Shown here in pieces: positions 19,285 through 28,495 of a stretch of DNA of 64,000 nucleotides; positions within the stretch are counted from its first letter, which is position 1, and every line of letters starts with the position of its first letter. Made by a program: the position numbers and the translations under genes. Origin of the DNA: Ruegeria atlantica (lineage in GTDB: Bacteria > Pseudomonadota > Alphaproteobacteria > Rhodobacterales > Rhodobacteraceae); assembly GCA_013032095.1 (NCBI GenBank), contig WQBJ01000005.1, forward strand, positions 1-64,000. The letters run 5' to 3'. The notes beneath the pieces are model-generated. The model made no database searches. It saw only the letters and a list, made by a program, of their open reading frames with translations, and was not told the origin of the DNA.

Positions 19285-20172
19285 CTACTCTGAGAACATG
19301 CCCCGTAGCGCCTGCGCTTCAGGGCGTTTCAGGCAGCGCAGTCTGGTGCTCTGTGTTGCCACTCCTTCGGTCAATTCCGGGAAAAGCGCGTGGAGTTCTT
19401 CTACGTCTTTCTTACCAAAAGAACTTGAGACCCTGTCACCAAGATACAGACTTTCACTACGCAATCCATGTGAGGTCAGAATGGTGTGTCGTTCACAAGC
19501 TATATGAAAGTACGTCACAGGGCCATCCATCTGCACCTGACGGATTGTGTCATCATTTACGAGATGGATCGCGGCAGAGAAAACCATCGGCTCGCCAAAC
19601 AGCAACTCCGCCCGCCAACCTTCAATCACGATCCGATGCTGCGGCGACACGTACAGGTCACGATTTGGCAGGCCTTTGCCCAGCGCGTCGCGTTTGATAA
19701 GTACAGGCCGGTACTTTGGCTGGAGGTGCAAAGTCTGCGCGCCGAGTGTCCGCTTGCCGATCCAAATTATCGGCAGTGTTTGGCCGTTGGACACGCAAAC
19801 CCTATCGCCAACACTCAGGTCTTCAACGGGTCGCGGGCCTGTCTCGGTTTCGATAAGCGTACCAGCTACAAAACACGGTGGATTATCCGGGTTGAGATCG
19901 CCCTCGGTAATTTTCCAGTTGCCTGTAGACATCGAGCCTGTGGGGTTGTCGGTATCCCAAGCGTAAATCTGCCCGTTGATCTCAATGAATTCACCGGATT
20001 CGCCCGCCCCATCCCTGAAACCTTGCCCAAGGTACTCATAGGGCTGAAACGTAAGACCTCCGTCAAATGAGATCGTATTTCCTTCAACGATTGCTGGCTG
20101 TGTTGTGTTCTGAACGACCAAGTTGCCCGGACCGGTTGTGTGCACGTTATGGAGAAGAACATCAAATGCCAT
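19285..20172 (-). CDS. Hint-domain protein
   Basis: A 295-aa protein. Residues about 100-250 form a Hint (hedgehog/intein) module: CFVAGTLIETETGPRPVEDL, SVGDRVCVSNGQTLPIIWIG, and RDLYVSPQHRIVIEGWRAEL with the TxxH-like/PQHR block, followed by HTILTSHGLRSESLYLGDRV. The Cys at the start of CFVAGT matches the splice-junction residue of the fold. The N-terminal 100 residues are beta-rich and unassigned. Rhodobacteraceae carry many such proteins, and self-processing is possible but not shown. The ATG at 20172 has GAGGG 8 nt upstream. A CtrA-type box lies about 155 bp before the start. Confidence 0.82.
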   Translation of the reverse strand: MAFDVLLHNVHTTGPGNLVVQNTTQPAIVEGNTISFDGGLTFQPYEYLGQGFRDGAGESGEFIEINGQIYAWDTDNPTGSMSTGNWKITEGDLNPDNPPCFVAGTLIETETGPRPVEDLSVGDRVCVSNGQTLPIIWIGKRTLGAQTLHLQPKYRPVLIKRDALGKGLPNRDLYVSPQHRIVIEGWRAELLFGEPMVFSAAIHLVNDDTIRQVQMDGPVTYFHIACERHTILTSHGLRSESLYLGDRVSSSFGKKDVEELHALFPELTEGVATQSTRLRCLKRPEAQALRGMFSE

Positions 20173-20181
20173 CGTGACCAC

Positions 20182-20560
20182 CCTCTGAGCGAACTACGGC
20201 CAAAAAAGGTGCAGCATTTCGTGAGAATGCAGTGAACATGTCCCCACGGCTGGTTCTGCTATTCATTAACTCTCGCACACAAAAACTCTCAGACAGATCC
20301 GTTTCAGGCACCCTACAAAATTGCGAATTAACCCAAATTTAACATTTTTGTTTTCTCATCTAAGAATTCAAAAAAAATTTGCTCGTAACGCGCTTAAGAT
20401 TACTTTGCCTGCGCTCGTTCTGCGGCTGTTCACTAAACTTGTTACAAATACCCGTTACGGCTTGTCACATGGGCCGAACCATCGCCCCATATCAGATAGT
20501 AACCTGCCCCGAGCGGAACGCGATATGTAACACGTCCTTTACCCTGTACACACGATTGCT
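20182..20560. other. Gene-free AT-rich stretch upstream of the Hint gene
   Basis: No credible coding sequence is visible here. Base composition is clearly AT-richer than the surroundings around 20320-20460. Besides the CtrA-type box at 20328-20343, I see no strong hairpin or repeat. Confidence 0.5.
20328..20343. promoter_or_regulatory. CtrA-type binding box (TTAA-N7-TTAAC)
   Basis: TTAACCCAAATTTAAC fits the full CtrA consensus TTAA-N7-TTAAC exactly. It lies in the intergenic region upstream of the minus-strand Hint-domain gene, the only intact gene that reads away from it. CtrA in Rhodobacteraceae controls motility, gene transfer agents and other cell-cycle or quorum-linked traits. Binding is inferred from the motif only. 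Confidence 0.55.
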
Positions 20561-21103
20561 TTGTTATCAGCCCTGTTGCTGAGCAGCTATCTAACTCTGA
20601 ACCTGCGCCTGCCCCAACTTTGCCTGTGGCCCAGCGCCTGCGGCTGACGGCATCACACGGCCTTTGCTCTATTCCGGCTGTTTTGCGGGGGCACGGTTGT
20701 CTTCGCGCTGTCCGCGGTTTGAATGAACGGCTGGGGCCACTGGATGCGGTATGCAATCTGCATGCCGGTCATGCTTTATTCTTTTGGGATAATCGTTTCC
20801 CGGGCATCGACAACACCTATTGTGAAAGCGATGGGCTGATAACAAGTGGGATGAACGCCTATTCGCGCAACCCGCAATGCGTAACCTCGGTTCTCGCCAC
20901 GGTAGGGTTGGGCATTGCGAGTGGATCGTTGGTAACGTTGGGCCTCGCTGCGACCCTGTTCGTGATTTACTTCCTGTTTGCTCTCGACGAGGAACGCTGA
21001 CTGTTGCAGGCTATGGCCGGGCGCTTCAAGACTACATGCAATCCACCCCATGCTTTTTGATGAACGACGCCTGATACGGGTGCGCGATGCGCTTCTTGAC
21101 TGA
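20561..21103 (+). pseudogene. Decayed ICMT/PEMT-like membrane methyltransferase
   Basis: Fragments of one membrane methyltransferase-like protein run through all three plus-strand frames. From 20561, the frame LLSALLLSSYLTLNLRLPQL continues over two TGA stops through RHHTAFALFRLFCGGTVVFA. A second frame gives GMNAYSRNPQCVTSVLATVG and LAATLFVIYFLFALDEER. The next pieces are LTVAGYGRALQDYMQSTP and FFDERRLIRVRDALLD, ending at TGA 21101-21103. The AYSRNPQ and DEER...YGRA blocks correspond to SRNPIYVG and EED of the intact relative at 2432-2896. At least two in-frame stops and three frame changes make a working protein unlikely. The 5' limit is approximate. Confidence 0.72.
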
Positions 21104-21251
21104 TCAGCGCGCGAGCCGATAAGGCCAGTTTCAAAGAAAGACTTGCCGACTTTACGGCGCGCGCGGCTTTCCCTTGCCCTTGCCCGCAATATGTTGCACC
21201 ACACACGGGTTCAGACCCGGCAATACGGGCCAAAGGATAAGGACAAGACGA

Positions 21252-22238
21252 ATGGCTGACGGATCGATTGATATCAACGCAAAACCCACCGAAGAGATCT
21301 CGGTCCGTGACGTGTTCGGTATTGATACCGACATGAGCGTCAAAGGCTTTGCCGAAGCCAGTGATCGCGTGCCGGCCATCGACCACACCTACAAGTTTGA
21401 CCCTGAAACCACGTTGGCGATTCTGGCAGGCTTTGCCCATAACCGCCGCGTAATGATTCAGGGTTATCACGGCACTGGTAAGTCGACCCATATTGAACAG
21501 GTCGCTGCCCGTTTGAACTGGCCCGCTGTACGTGTGAACCTGGATAGCCACATCAGCCGGATCGACCTGATCGGTAAGGACGCAATCAAACTGCGTGACG
21601 GCAAGCAGGTCACTGAGTTCCACGAAGGCATCCTGCCCTGGGCTCTGCGCAACCCTGTCGCAATCGTGTTCGACGAGTACGACGCGGGCCGCGCAGATGT
21701 GATGTTCGTGATTCAGCGCGTGCTGGAGCACGACGGCAAGCTCACCCTGCTGGACCAGAATGAGATCATCACGCCAAACCCGAACTTCCGCCTGTTTGCG
21801 ACTGCCAACACCGTCGGTTTGGGCGACACCACTGGCCTCTACCACGGCACGCAGCAGATCAACCAAGCGCAGATGGACCGCTGGTCGCTGGTGTCGACGC
21901 TGAACTACCTCAGCCATGACGCCGAGACGATGATCGTGCTGTCGAAGGCACCGCACTATAATACCGAAAAGGGCCGCAAGACCGTCAGCCAAATGGTCAC
22001 CGTAGCCGATCTGACCCGAACCGCCTTCATGAACGGCGATCTGTCCACCGTGATGAGCCCGCGAACCGTGATCAACTGGGCCCAGAACGCTGAAATTTTC
22101 CGCGATGTAGGCTATGCCTTCCGCCTGTCCTTCCTGAACAAATGTGACGAGCTGGAACGCCAGACCGTGGCCGAGTTCTATCAGCGTTGCTTTGATGAGG
22201 AACTGCCGGAAAGCGCGGCAAGCGCAAGTTTGGGGTGA
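21252..22238 (+). CDS. cobS: Cobaltochelatase subunit CobS
   Basis: AAA+ ATPase subunit (328 aa) of the aerobic cobaltochelatase, which with CobT drives cobalt insertion by CobN into hydrogenobyrinate a,c-diamide. The Walker A motif is [13 protein letters not shown] (about 78-90) and Walker B is [11 protein letters not shown] (about 138-148). Family blocks include [20 protein letters not shown] and [19 protein letters not shown]. The ATG at 21252 ([20 protein letters not shown]) has an AAGGA-type site upstream; the frame is open to 21174. cobN is not in the window. The stop overlaps the following small ORF by 4 bp. Confidence 0.96.
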   Translation: MADGSIDINAKPTEEISVRDVFGIDTDMSVKGFAEASDRVPAIDHTYKFDPETTLAILAGFAHNRRVMIQGYHGTGKSTHIEQVAARLNWPAVRVNLDSHISRIDLIGKDAIKLRDGKQVTEFHEGILPWALRNPVAIVFDEYDAGRADVMFVIQRVLEHDGKLTLLDQNEIITPNPNFRLFATANTVGLGDTTGLYHGTQQINQAQMDRWSLVSTLNYLSHDAETMIVLSKAPHYNTEKGRKTVSQMVTVADLTRTAFMNGDLSTVMSPRTVINWAQNAEIFRDVGYAFRLSFLNKCDELERQTVAEFYQRCFDEELPESAASASLG

Positions 22239-22426
22239 AAACTCTCTTTGTCATAGCTTCCATTTGGGTCACTCTTGATTCAGTTTGGCTTTTTGACAAA
22301 GTAGGATGGAAGAAGACATCACCGGCGGACATGACAGCGTCTCAATATGTCCACCTGACACGGCTGCGCTGGGAGTACCTTACACTCTTTATTGCAGCAA
22401 TGATCTGGAGCACGTTCATTGTCTAA
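22235..22426 (+). CDS. Small two-helix ORF between cobS and cobT
   Basis: A 63-aa frame starting with GTG inside the cobS stop (GTGA overlap) and ending inside the first codons of cobT. It encodes [19 protein letters not shown], a charged middle, and [16 protein letters not shown], giving two likely membrane segments. Overlaps at both ends suggest translational coupling and argue for a real gene. No family is recognised. It may instead be an accidental frame within a 180-bp spacer. Confidence 0.45.
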   Translation: MKTLFVIASIWVTLDSVWLFDKVGWKKTSPADMTASQYVHLTRLRWEYLTLFIAAMIWSTFIV

Positions 22427-24296
22427 ACCAAACGACAACCCCGCTGATCCGTTCAAGAAAGCTTTGGCCGAAGCCACCAAAGTGATGGCCGATGATCCCG
22501 AACTGAACGTTTCCTACACGGTAGATCCGTCGGGCTTGTCGGGCGAGTCCATGAGGTTGCCTCAGGTTTCGCGGCGGATGACCCGTGAAGAGGTTTTGCT
22601 GGCGCGGGGAACGGCTGATGCCCTTGCTTTGCAACGCAAGTACCATGATGACGCGACACACGCGCGCTACGCTCCTCCGGGCGACATGGCGCGCGATTTG
22701 TATGAAGCGATGGAGGTCGCCCGCTGCGAGGCGATGGGTGCGCGGGATATGCCGGGCACGGCCTCGAATATCGACGTCAAGATCGGGCACGAGGCGCTGC
22801 GACGTGGGTATGACCAGTGCAAGCAGCCAGCAGATGCACCTCTGTCGGTTGCTGCGGGCTATTTGATCCGTCATCTGGCGACAGGGCGCGATTTGCCGCC
22901 TGCGGCAGAGAACATCATGAACCTGTGGCGTGGGTTTATCGAAGAACAGGCTGGCGGAACGCTGGAAAACCTCGATGAAATCCTCTCGGATCAGGCAGAA
23001 TTCGCCAAGTTTGCGCGCCAGATGATCAAGGATCTGGGCTATGGCGATCAGCTGGGCGATGACCCGGATGAGCTTGACGACGAGCAGGAAGATCAGGCTG
23101 AAGAAAACGCCGAAGAGCAGCAGGATCCCGACAGCACCGGTCAGGACGATCAGGACGAACAGGACGCCGACGCTACACCTGAGCAAACTCAGGAAGAGCA
23201 GCAGGATCAGTCTCAGGCTCAGGTTTCAATGGACGATATGTCCGAAGAAGAGCTGACGGATGAGGCCGAGATGCCGGATGGCGAGGCCCCGATGGAACCG
23301 CCTGCCCCGCCGCCGGCCTCTGAAGCCGACCCGGATTACAAGGTTTACCTGAACAGTTTCGACGAAGAGATCGCGGCCGAAGACTTGGCGGAAGCCGCCG
23401 AACTGGAACGGCTGCGCGCCTATCTGGATCAACAGCTGGACCAGTTGAAAGGTGCCGTCAGCCGCCTCGCCAACAAACTTCAACGCCGATTGCAGGCACA
23501 ACAGAACCGCAGCTGGGAGTTCGACCGTGAGGAAGGGATTCTGGACGCTGGCCGTTTGGCCCGTGTTGTGGCAAACCCGACCACTCCGCTGAGCTTCAAG
23601 GTCGAGAAAGACACCGAGTTCCGAGATACGGTGGTGACCCTTCTGCTGGACAATTCTGGATCGATGCGCGGCCGACCGATCTCGATTGCAGCGGTCTGCG
23701 CCGATGTTCTGGCGCGGACGCTCGAACGCTGCAATGTTAAGGTTGAGATTCTGGGCTTTACCACCCGGGCGTGGAAAGGCGGTCAGGCGCGTGAGGCTTG
23801 GTTGAATGATGGCCGCCCGCAACAGCCGGGGCGCCTGAACGATCTGCGCCACATCATCTATAAGGGCGCGGATGCGCCATGGCGGCGGGCGCGGGCCAAT
23901 CTGGGCCTGATGATGAAAGAGGGGCTGCTGAAGGAAAACATCGACGGTGAGGCACTGGAGTGGGCGCACCGTCGGATGCTGGCACGGCGCGAGCAGCGCA
24001 AGATCCTGATGGTGATTTCCGATGGCGCGCCAGTCGACGATTCAACGCTCAGCGTCAACCCAGCGAACTATCTGGAAAAACACCTTCGCGATGTGATTGC
24101 GATGGTGGAAAAGCGCAAGATGGTGGAACTGTTGGCCATTGGTATCGGCCACGATGTGACCCGTTACTACGACCGCGCGGTGACGATCACCGATGTCGAA
24201 CAGTTGGCTGGCGCGATGACCGAGCAACTGGCAGCTCTATTCGACAGTGACCCCCGTGCGCGAGCGCGGGTGATGGGGATGAAAAAGGCCAGCTAA
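22419..24296 (+). CDS. cobT: Cobaltochelatase subunit CobT
   Basis: A 625-aa partner of CobS in the cobaltochelatase chaperone complex. The N-terminal CobT domain is followed by a very acidic Glu/Asp/Gln-rich linker (about 205-300, [20 protein letters not shown]). The C-terminal von Willebrand A domain has the MIDAS motif [15 protein letters not shown] (about 408-422) and [13 protein letters not shown]. The start is TTG at 22419: the sequence after it ([20 protein letters not shown]) is the usual CobT N terminus, and GGAG lies 9 nt upstream. The next ATG would remove 22 conserved residues. Confidence 0.94.
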   Translation: MSKPNDNPADPFKKALAEATKVMADDPELNVSYTVDPSGLSGESMRLPQVSRRMTREEVLLARGTADALALQRKYHDDATHARYAPPGDMARDLYEAMEVARCEAMGARDMPGTASNIDVKIGHEALRRGYDQCKQPADAPLSVAAGYLIRHLATGRDLPPAAENIMNLWRGFIEEQAGGTLENLDEILSDQAEFAKFARQMIKDLGYGDQLGDDPDELDDEQEDQAEENAEEQQDPDSTGQDDQDEQDADATPEQTQEEQQDQSQAQVSMDDMSEEELTDEAEMPDGEAPMEPPAPPPASEADPDYKVYLNSFDEEIAAEDLAEAAELERLRAYLDQQLDQLKGAVSRLANKLQRRLQAQQNRSWEFDREEGILDAGRLARVVANPTTPLSFKVEKDTEFRDTVVTLLLDNSGSMRGRPISIAAVCADVLARTLERCNVKVEILGFTTRAWKGGQAREAWLNDGRPQQPGRLNDLRHIIYKGADAPWRRARANLGLMMKEGLLKENIDGEALEWAHRRMLARREQRKILMVISDGAPVDDSTLSVNPANYLEKHLRDVIAMVEKRKMVELLAIGIGHDVTRYYDRAVTITDVEQLAGAMTEQLAALFDSDPRARARVMGMKKAS

Positions 24297-24306
24297 AGCT
24301 GGCCTT
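24285..24306 (+). terminator. Hairpin at the cobT stop codon
   Basis: Perfect 10-bp inverted repeat AAGGCCAGCT-AA-AGCTGGCCTT containing the cobT TAA. It could end or attenuate cobT transcription or protect its 3' end. There is no U-tract after it, so intrinsic termination is doubtful. Confidence 0.4.
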
Positions 24307-24341
24307 GCCTCCAGCGGGAGTATTTTCCAAAAGATGAAGGG
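24305..24341. repeat. Possible interspersed element (GCCTCCAGCGGGAGTATTTT type)
   Basis: The bases after the cobT hairpin read GCCTCCAGCGGGAGTATTTT and then CCAAAAGATGAAG. To my knowledge, very similar short sequences recur at gene ends across Rhodobacteraceae chromosomes. Only one copy is visible in this window, so the repeat status rests on memory rather than on this sequence. Confidence 0.4.
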
Positions 24342-24369
24342 GCGAAGCCCAACTTGGGAAAGGTATGTG

Positions 24370-26151
24370 ATGTTTCAGTCCTTTGAGGTGACGGCGCGCC
24401 CGGAACAGGGGCCGCCAAGGCTGGCTGCCCTGCGGGGCGTCATGGCAAGCGAAGGATTGGATGGCTTCCTGATCCCTCGCGCGGATGCCCATCAGGGCGA
24501 ATACGTGGCACCGCGGGATGAGCGGTTGGCATGGTTGACGGGATTTACCGGCTCGGCAGGTTTTTGTGCGGTATTGACTGATGTGGCCGGTGTGTTCGTC
24601 GATGGACGCTATCGAACACAGGTCAAGGCTCAGGTCGCGACCGAATTTACTCCCGTACCGTGGCCCGAAGTCAGCCTGGGCACTTGGCTGAAGGAACAAC
24701 TGCCTAACGGCGGCAAGATCGGCTTTGACCCTTGGTTGCACGCTGCAGGTCAGATCACGAGCGCACAAAAAAACCTCGCAGACTGCGGAATTCAGTTGGT
24801 GCGCTGCGAAAACCTTGTTGATCGGGTATGGGAGGATCAGCCAGCCCCTCCGACGAACCCGATCAAGTCGCATCCGATTGAATTTGCAGGTGAAACTGCT
24901 GACAGCAAGATTTCGCGCCTAGCCGAGGGTCTACGTGAGGCAGGGTGTTCAGCAGCCGTGATTACCCTGCCGGATTCGATCATGTGGCTGCTGAACATTC
25001 GTGGTTCGGACATAGGGTACAACCCGGTGGCGCATGGGTTTGCCATTCTACACGCCGACGGCCGAATCGATCTGTTCATGGCCAAGGAAAAGCTGACCGT
25101 GAACTTGGGAAATCTGGTTTCTCTTTATGAACCGGGGTCTTTTCTAGACGCCGTCGCAGCGGTGGAAGGGAAAGTTCAGGTCGACCTTGGAACACTGCCC
25201 CAGGCGGTTGCGGATGTGCTGTCGGACCGGATGGTCGATGGCGGGGACCCTTGCGCTCTGCCCAAGGCCTGTAAGAACCAAGCAGAAATCGCTGGCAGCG
25301 CCGAGGCGCATCTGCGAGACGCCGTAGCCGTTGTGGAAACGCTTTGCTGGCTGGATGCACAAGCCCCTGGCACTCTGACCGAGACGCAGGTGGTCACCCG
25401 GCTTGAGGAGAACCGCCGCAAGGATAACGCGCTGCAGGATATCTCATTCGACACCATCGCTGGCACTGGCCCGAACGGCGCGATCATGCATTACCGCGTG
25501 ACCGAAGAGACCGACAGCATCCTGGAAGATGGGCACATTTTGGTCTTGGATAGCGGTGGACAGTACTTGGACGGTACCACTGACATTACGCGTACCATTG
25601 CCATCGGCGACGTGGGGGATGAGGAAAAAGCCTGTTTCACCCGGGTTTTGAAAGGCATGATCAACATGTCCATGCTGCGCTGGCCGGTCGGGCTGGCTGG
25701 GCGTGACATCGAAGGGGTAGCGCGGGCACCGCTTTGGGCCGCAGGGCAGGATTTCAACCACGGCGTCGGGCACGGTGTTGGCGCATACCTAAGCGTTCAC
25801 GAAGGCCCCCAGCGCCTTTCCAAAACCAGTCATGTGCCCTTACAGCCCGGCATGATCCTGTCCAACGAACCGGGATATTACCGCGAGGGTGCCTTTGGCA
25901 TCCGCATCGAGAACCTCGTGGTTGTACAAGATGCCCCGGCCCTTCCCGGTGGTGACGACGAACGCGCCATGCTGAACTGGCGCACGCTGACCTATGTTCC
26001 GATTGATCGGCGTCTGATCTTGGTCGAGATGCTGACGTCGGCAGAACGTGATTGGTTGAATAACTACCATCGCGACGTTACGGAAAAAATCAGGCCAAGG
26101 CTGGGCGATGACGCACAACTGTGGTTGGATGCCGCAACCGCTCCGATCTGA
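24370..26151 (+). CDS. Aminopeptidase P family (M24B) metallopeptidase
   Basis: A 593-aa Xaa-Pro aminopeptidase of the long, three-domain type. Two creatinase-like N-terminal domains (about 1-310; GFLIPRADAHQGEYVAPRDE, ITLPDSIMWLLNIRGSDIGY) precede the pita-bread catalytic domain. Metal ligands are in LDSGGQYLDGTTDITRTIAIG-like text (Asp, Asp), HGVGHGVGAYLSVHEGP (His), LSNEPGYYREG (Glu) and GIRIENLVVV (Glu). The ATG at 24370 is preferred because GAAAGG lies 8 nt upstream; the frame is open to 24334. Likely role: release of N-terminal residues before proline. Confidence 0.92.
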   Translation: MFQSFEVTARPEQGPPRLAALRGVMASEGLDGFLIPRADAHQGEYVAPRDERLAWLTGFTGSAGFCAVLTDVAGVFVDGRYRTQVKAQVATEFTPVPWPEVSLGTWLKEQLPNGGKIGFDPWLHAAGQITSAQKNLADCGIQLVRCENLVDRVWEDQPAPPTNPIKSHPIEFAGETADSKISRLAEGLREAGCSAAVITLPDSIMWLLNIRGSDIGYNPVAHGFAILHADGRIDLFMAKEKLTVNLGNLVSLYEPGSFLDAVAAVEGKVQVDLGTLPQAVADVLSDRMVDGGDPCALPKACKNQAEIAGSAEAHLRDAVAVVETLCWLDAQAPGTLTETQVVTRLEENRRKDNALQDISFDTIAGTGPNGAIMHYRVTEETDSILEDGHILVLDSGGQYLDGTTDITRTIAIGDVGDEEKACFTRVLKGMINMSMLRWPVGLAGRDIEGVARAPLWAAGQDFNHGVGHGVGAYLSVHEGPQRLSKTSHVPLQPGMILSNEPGYYREGAFGIRIENLVVVQDAPALPGGDDERAMLNWRTLTYVPIDRRLILVEMLTSAERDWLNNYHRDVTEKIRPRLGDDAQLWLDAATAPI

Positions 26152-26210
26152 CACCGATCTGTTACATATACCGGGCAGAGGAGAGGCTCAAAGAAGACGA
26201 GGTAAGAAAA

Positions 26211-26552
26211 ATGACTGAGATCACGATCCGCAAGGCTCCGGGTAAATGGAGCGTCCGTTCAGGCGGCGCCGTACTGGGCGAAAGCAATGACGCGCTGGAG
26301 TTGGCCGAGGGCGATCTGCCCCCCGTGATCTATTTCCCCCGTTCAGACATTGCCATGGCATTTCTAGACTCAAGCGACAAGGTCACCCATTGCCCTCATA
26401 AAGGGGACGCTACGCACTTCTCGATCGTCAATAAGTCGTCGGTGACTGAAAACGCTGCGTGGAGCTACGAAAATCCGGTCGCCGCTATGGCCGAGATCAA
26501 AGGCTACGTGGCGTTCTATCCAGTGGAGTCAGTTAAGGTTGAGCAAATCTAG
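26211..26552 (+). CDS. DUF427 domain protein
   Basis: A 113-aa single-domain protein of the DUF427 family (PF04248). Characteristic stretches are FPRSDIAMAFLDSSDKVTHC, HKGDATHFSIVN, WSYENPVAAMAEIKGYVAFY and PVESVKVEQI. The ATG at 26211 follows an AGACGAGG site; the longer frame to 26121 is not family-like. It stands alone between pepP-like and ClC genes. The fold is beta-rich; the function is unknown. Confidence 0.88.
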   Translation: MTEITIRKAPGKWSVRSGGAVLGESNDALELAEGDLPPVIYFPRSDIAMAFLDSSDKVTHCPHKGDATHFSIVNKSSVTENAAWSYENPVAAMAEIKGYVAFYPVESVKVEQI

Positions 26553-26709
26553 GCCCTTGCCTCAACCGACATTGATTTTCTGACAACCGTTGTTCCGAAG
26601 GTTCGTAGCCACGGCGGTGATTTGGTGTGCAACCCGAGCGGTGAAAGAGGGTCTACAATTTGCCGCCGCTGGCTTCAAATATGAGTTTTGTCGGGCAGCG
26701 GCGTGAAAG

Positions 26710-28395
26710 CTATGAATGCTCCTCAGCCGCCGTCGCTGCCAGCGCTCGGTTATACGCTTTGAGCGCATCAATGTGAAATAAAGCACCGACCGGAGTTTCA
26801 TTGCCTTCCCTGTCTATCACCACGACCGGGATGCACGATATCTCATCATGATCGAAATAGGGCATCGCAGCCTCCAGCGTGGCGCTGGCCTGCACGCAGA
26901 GACCTTGTTCGATCAGTTCATTTGCCTGCTCTCTTGTGATCGACCGCGCATCTCCGATGGGCCGCATCACTGCCCCGGCGCGCAACATTGCGAGCAAGTA
27001 AGCTTGCGGCCCTGCCGCCAGATGCACATTGCGTCGTTCCAGCTGAGTCAGAAAGAAAGACCGATCCACCAGGCGCGAGGACAGCGCCGTGGACATTGAA
27101 ACAGAGACCATCACCGCGATACCGATCTGCCAATCTCCGGTCAGTTCGAAAACGATCATGGTGGTGGAGATCGGTGCGCCCAAGACGGCGGCGGCCACGG
27201 CGCCCATACCGGCAAAGGCATAGAGCGTATGCGTGCCCGACACATCTGGCAGCAGTCCAGTTGCGATGAGGCCGAAAGCCAGCCCGGTCAACGCTCCTAT
27301 CATAAGCGAGGGTGAAAACACCCCGCCACCCATGCGCCCCCCCATGGTAATAGCAAGGGCCACTGTCTTGATCACCGCAAACAGAATTGCAACGGTTAGC
27401 GTAAGGTCGCCGGCCAAGGCACGGATGGTCGTTTCATATCCAACGCCGATAATATGCGGGAACCAGATCGCCATCAGGCCCAGCATCGCCCCGGACACCG
27501 CCGGGCGCAGCCAGCGTGGCAGGGACAATCGGTTTTGGATATGAGAACCAATATCCTCGGCAAAGAAAATCGAACGCATCAGCAGCAGAGAGACTAGTCC
27601 GCATATCAGGCCGAGGATCAGAAACGCGGGAAGTTCGACATAGAATTGGAGTGACCCAGGGGTTTCCAGAACAAACTCCGTCACATCGCCATATTCCAGC
27701 CGGTTGATCACCGTCCCCGCGACCGAAGCGATAACGATGGGGGCAAAGGCGTGCACGGCAAAGTGGCGCAAAACGACCTCAAGCGCGAACAGTGCGCCCG
27801 CGATGGGTGAGTTGAAGCTGGCGGACACAGCTGCCGCCACGGCACACCCCAATAGATCGCGCCCCGTAATACCATCCGCATGGATGCGGTCGCTGACCCA
27901 GGTCGAGATTACACCGGCCATATGCACCACCGGGCCCTCTCGCCCACTCGATCCACCAGTGCTGAGTGTGATCAGCGAAGCGAAGAACGAGGCAATCCCT
28001 GCCTTCCCCTCGACCCGGCCATTCGTCAAAGCGGCACCTTCGATAACGTCCGCAACTGAGCGTACACGCCCGTCATCGGTAAATTTGTGCAAGATAATAC
28101 CAACGACGAGACCACCAATGATCGGTGTTATCAGGATCAGGAACCATGGTAGTTTTTCAGCGTGGCTGTGCAGCAGCAGGATGTCATCAGTATCGTAGAC
28201 ATAAGCTTGCAGCCCGCTGATCGCCTTGCGAAACCCCAACGCCATGAAGCCCGCCGCGATTCCGATGGCCAGCGCGATGAACCAGAATTGAATCTGGCTG
28301 GGTCCACGCCGTAACATCACCCGCCACGCATCCTTCATCGCGGCCAGAGCCTGATTGAGTTGGTTGCGCAAAACAGTGCGGGTCGATTGGGTCAT
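26710..28395 (-). CDS. ClC-family chloride channel/transporter with C-terminal CBS region
   Basis: A 561-aa membrane protein with about ten hydrophobic segments between residues 35 and 445. Selectivity motifs are present: GSSGREGPVVHMAG (GREGP, about 147-160) and MGGGVFSPSLMIGA (GxFxP, about 350-363). The C-terminal 110 residues form a soluble CBS-like module (MRPIGDARSITREQANELIE, VVVIDREGNETPVGALFHID). The GREGP Glu is the gating glutamate that suggests either a gated channel or H+/Cl- exchanger. Single-gene unit; the 157-bp gap after it holds nothing I can name. Confidence 0.93.
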   Translation of the reverse strand: MTQSTRTVLRNQLNQALAAMKDAWRVMLRRGPSQIQFWFIALAIGIAAGFMALGFRKAISGLQAYVYDTDDILLLHSHAEKLPWFLILITPIIGGLVVGIILHKFTDDGRVRSVADVIEGAALTNGRVEGKAGIASFFASLITLSTGGSSGREGPVVHMAGVISTWVSDRIHADGITGRDLLGCAVAAAVSASFNSPIAGALFALEVVLRHFAVHAFAPIVIASVAGTVINRLEYGDVTEFVLETPGSLQFYVELPAFLILGLICGLVSLLLMRSIFFAEDIGSHIQNRLSLPRWLRPAVSGAMLGLMAIWFPHIIGVGYETTIRALAGDLTLTVAILFAVIKTVALAITMGGRMGGGVFSPSLMIGALTGLAFGLIATGLLPDVSGTHTLYAFAGMGAVAAAVLGAPISTTMIVFELTGDWQIGIAVMVSVSMSTALSSRLVDRSFFLTQLERRNVHLAAGPQAYLLAMLRAGAVMRPIGDARSITREQANELIEQGLCVQASATLEAAMPYFDHDEISCIPVVVIDREGNETPVGALFHIDALKAYNRALAATAAEEHS

Positions 28396-28495
28396 TGGCC
28401 CTCGGGGATCAATACATAACCCTTAGTAAGCCACGGAGCGCCCTTATAAAAGTGGGATCGCGACGGATTACGAACTGGAAAGCGGCAGAATGGCG

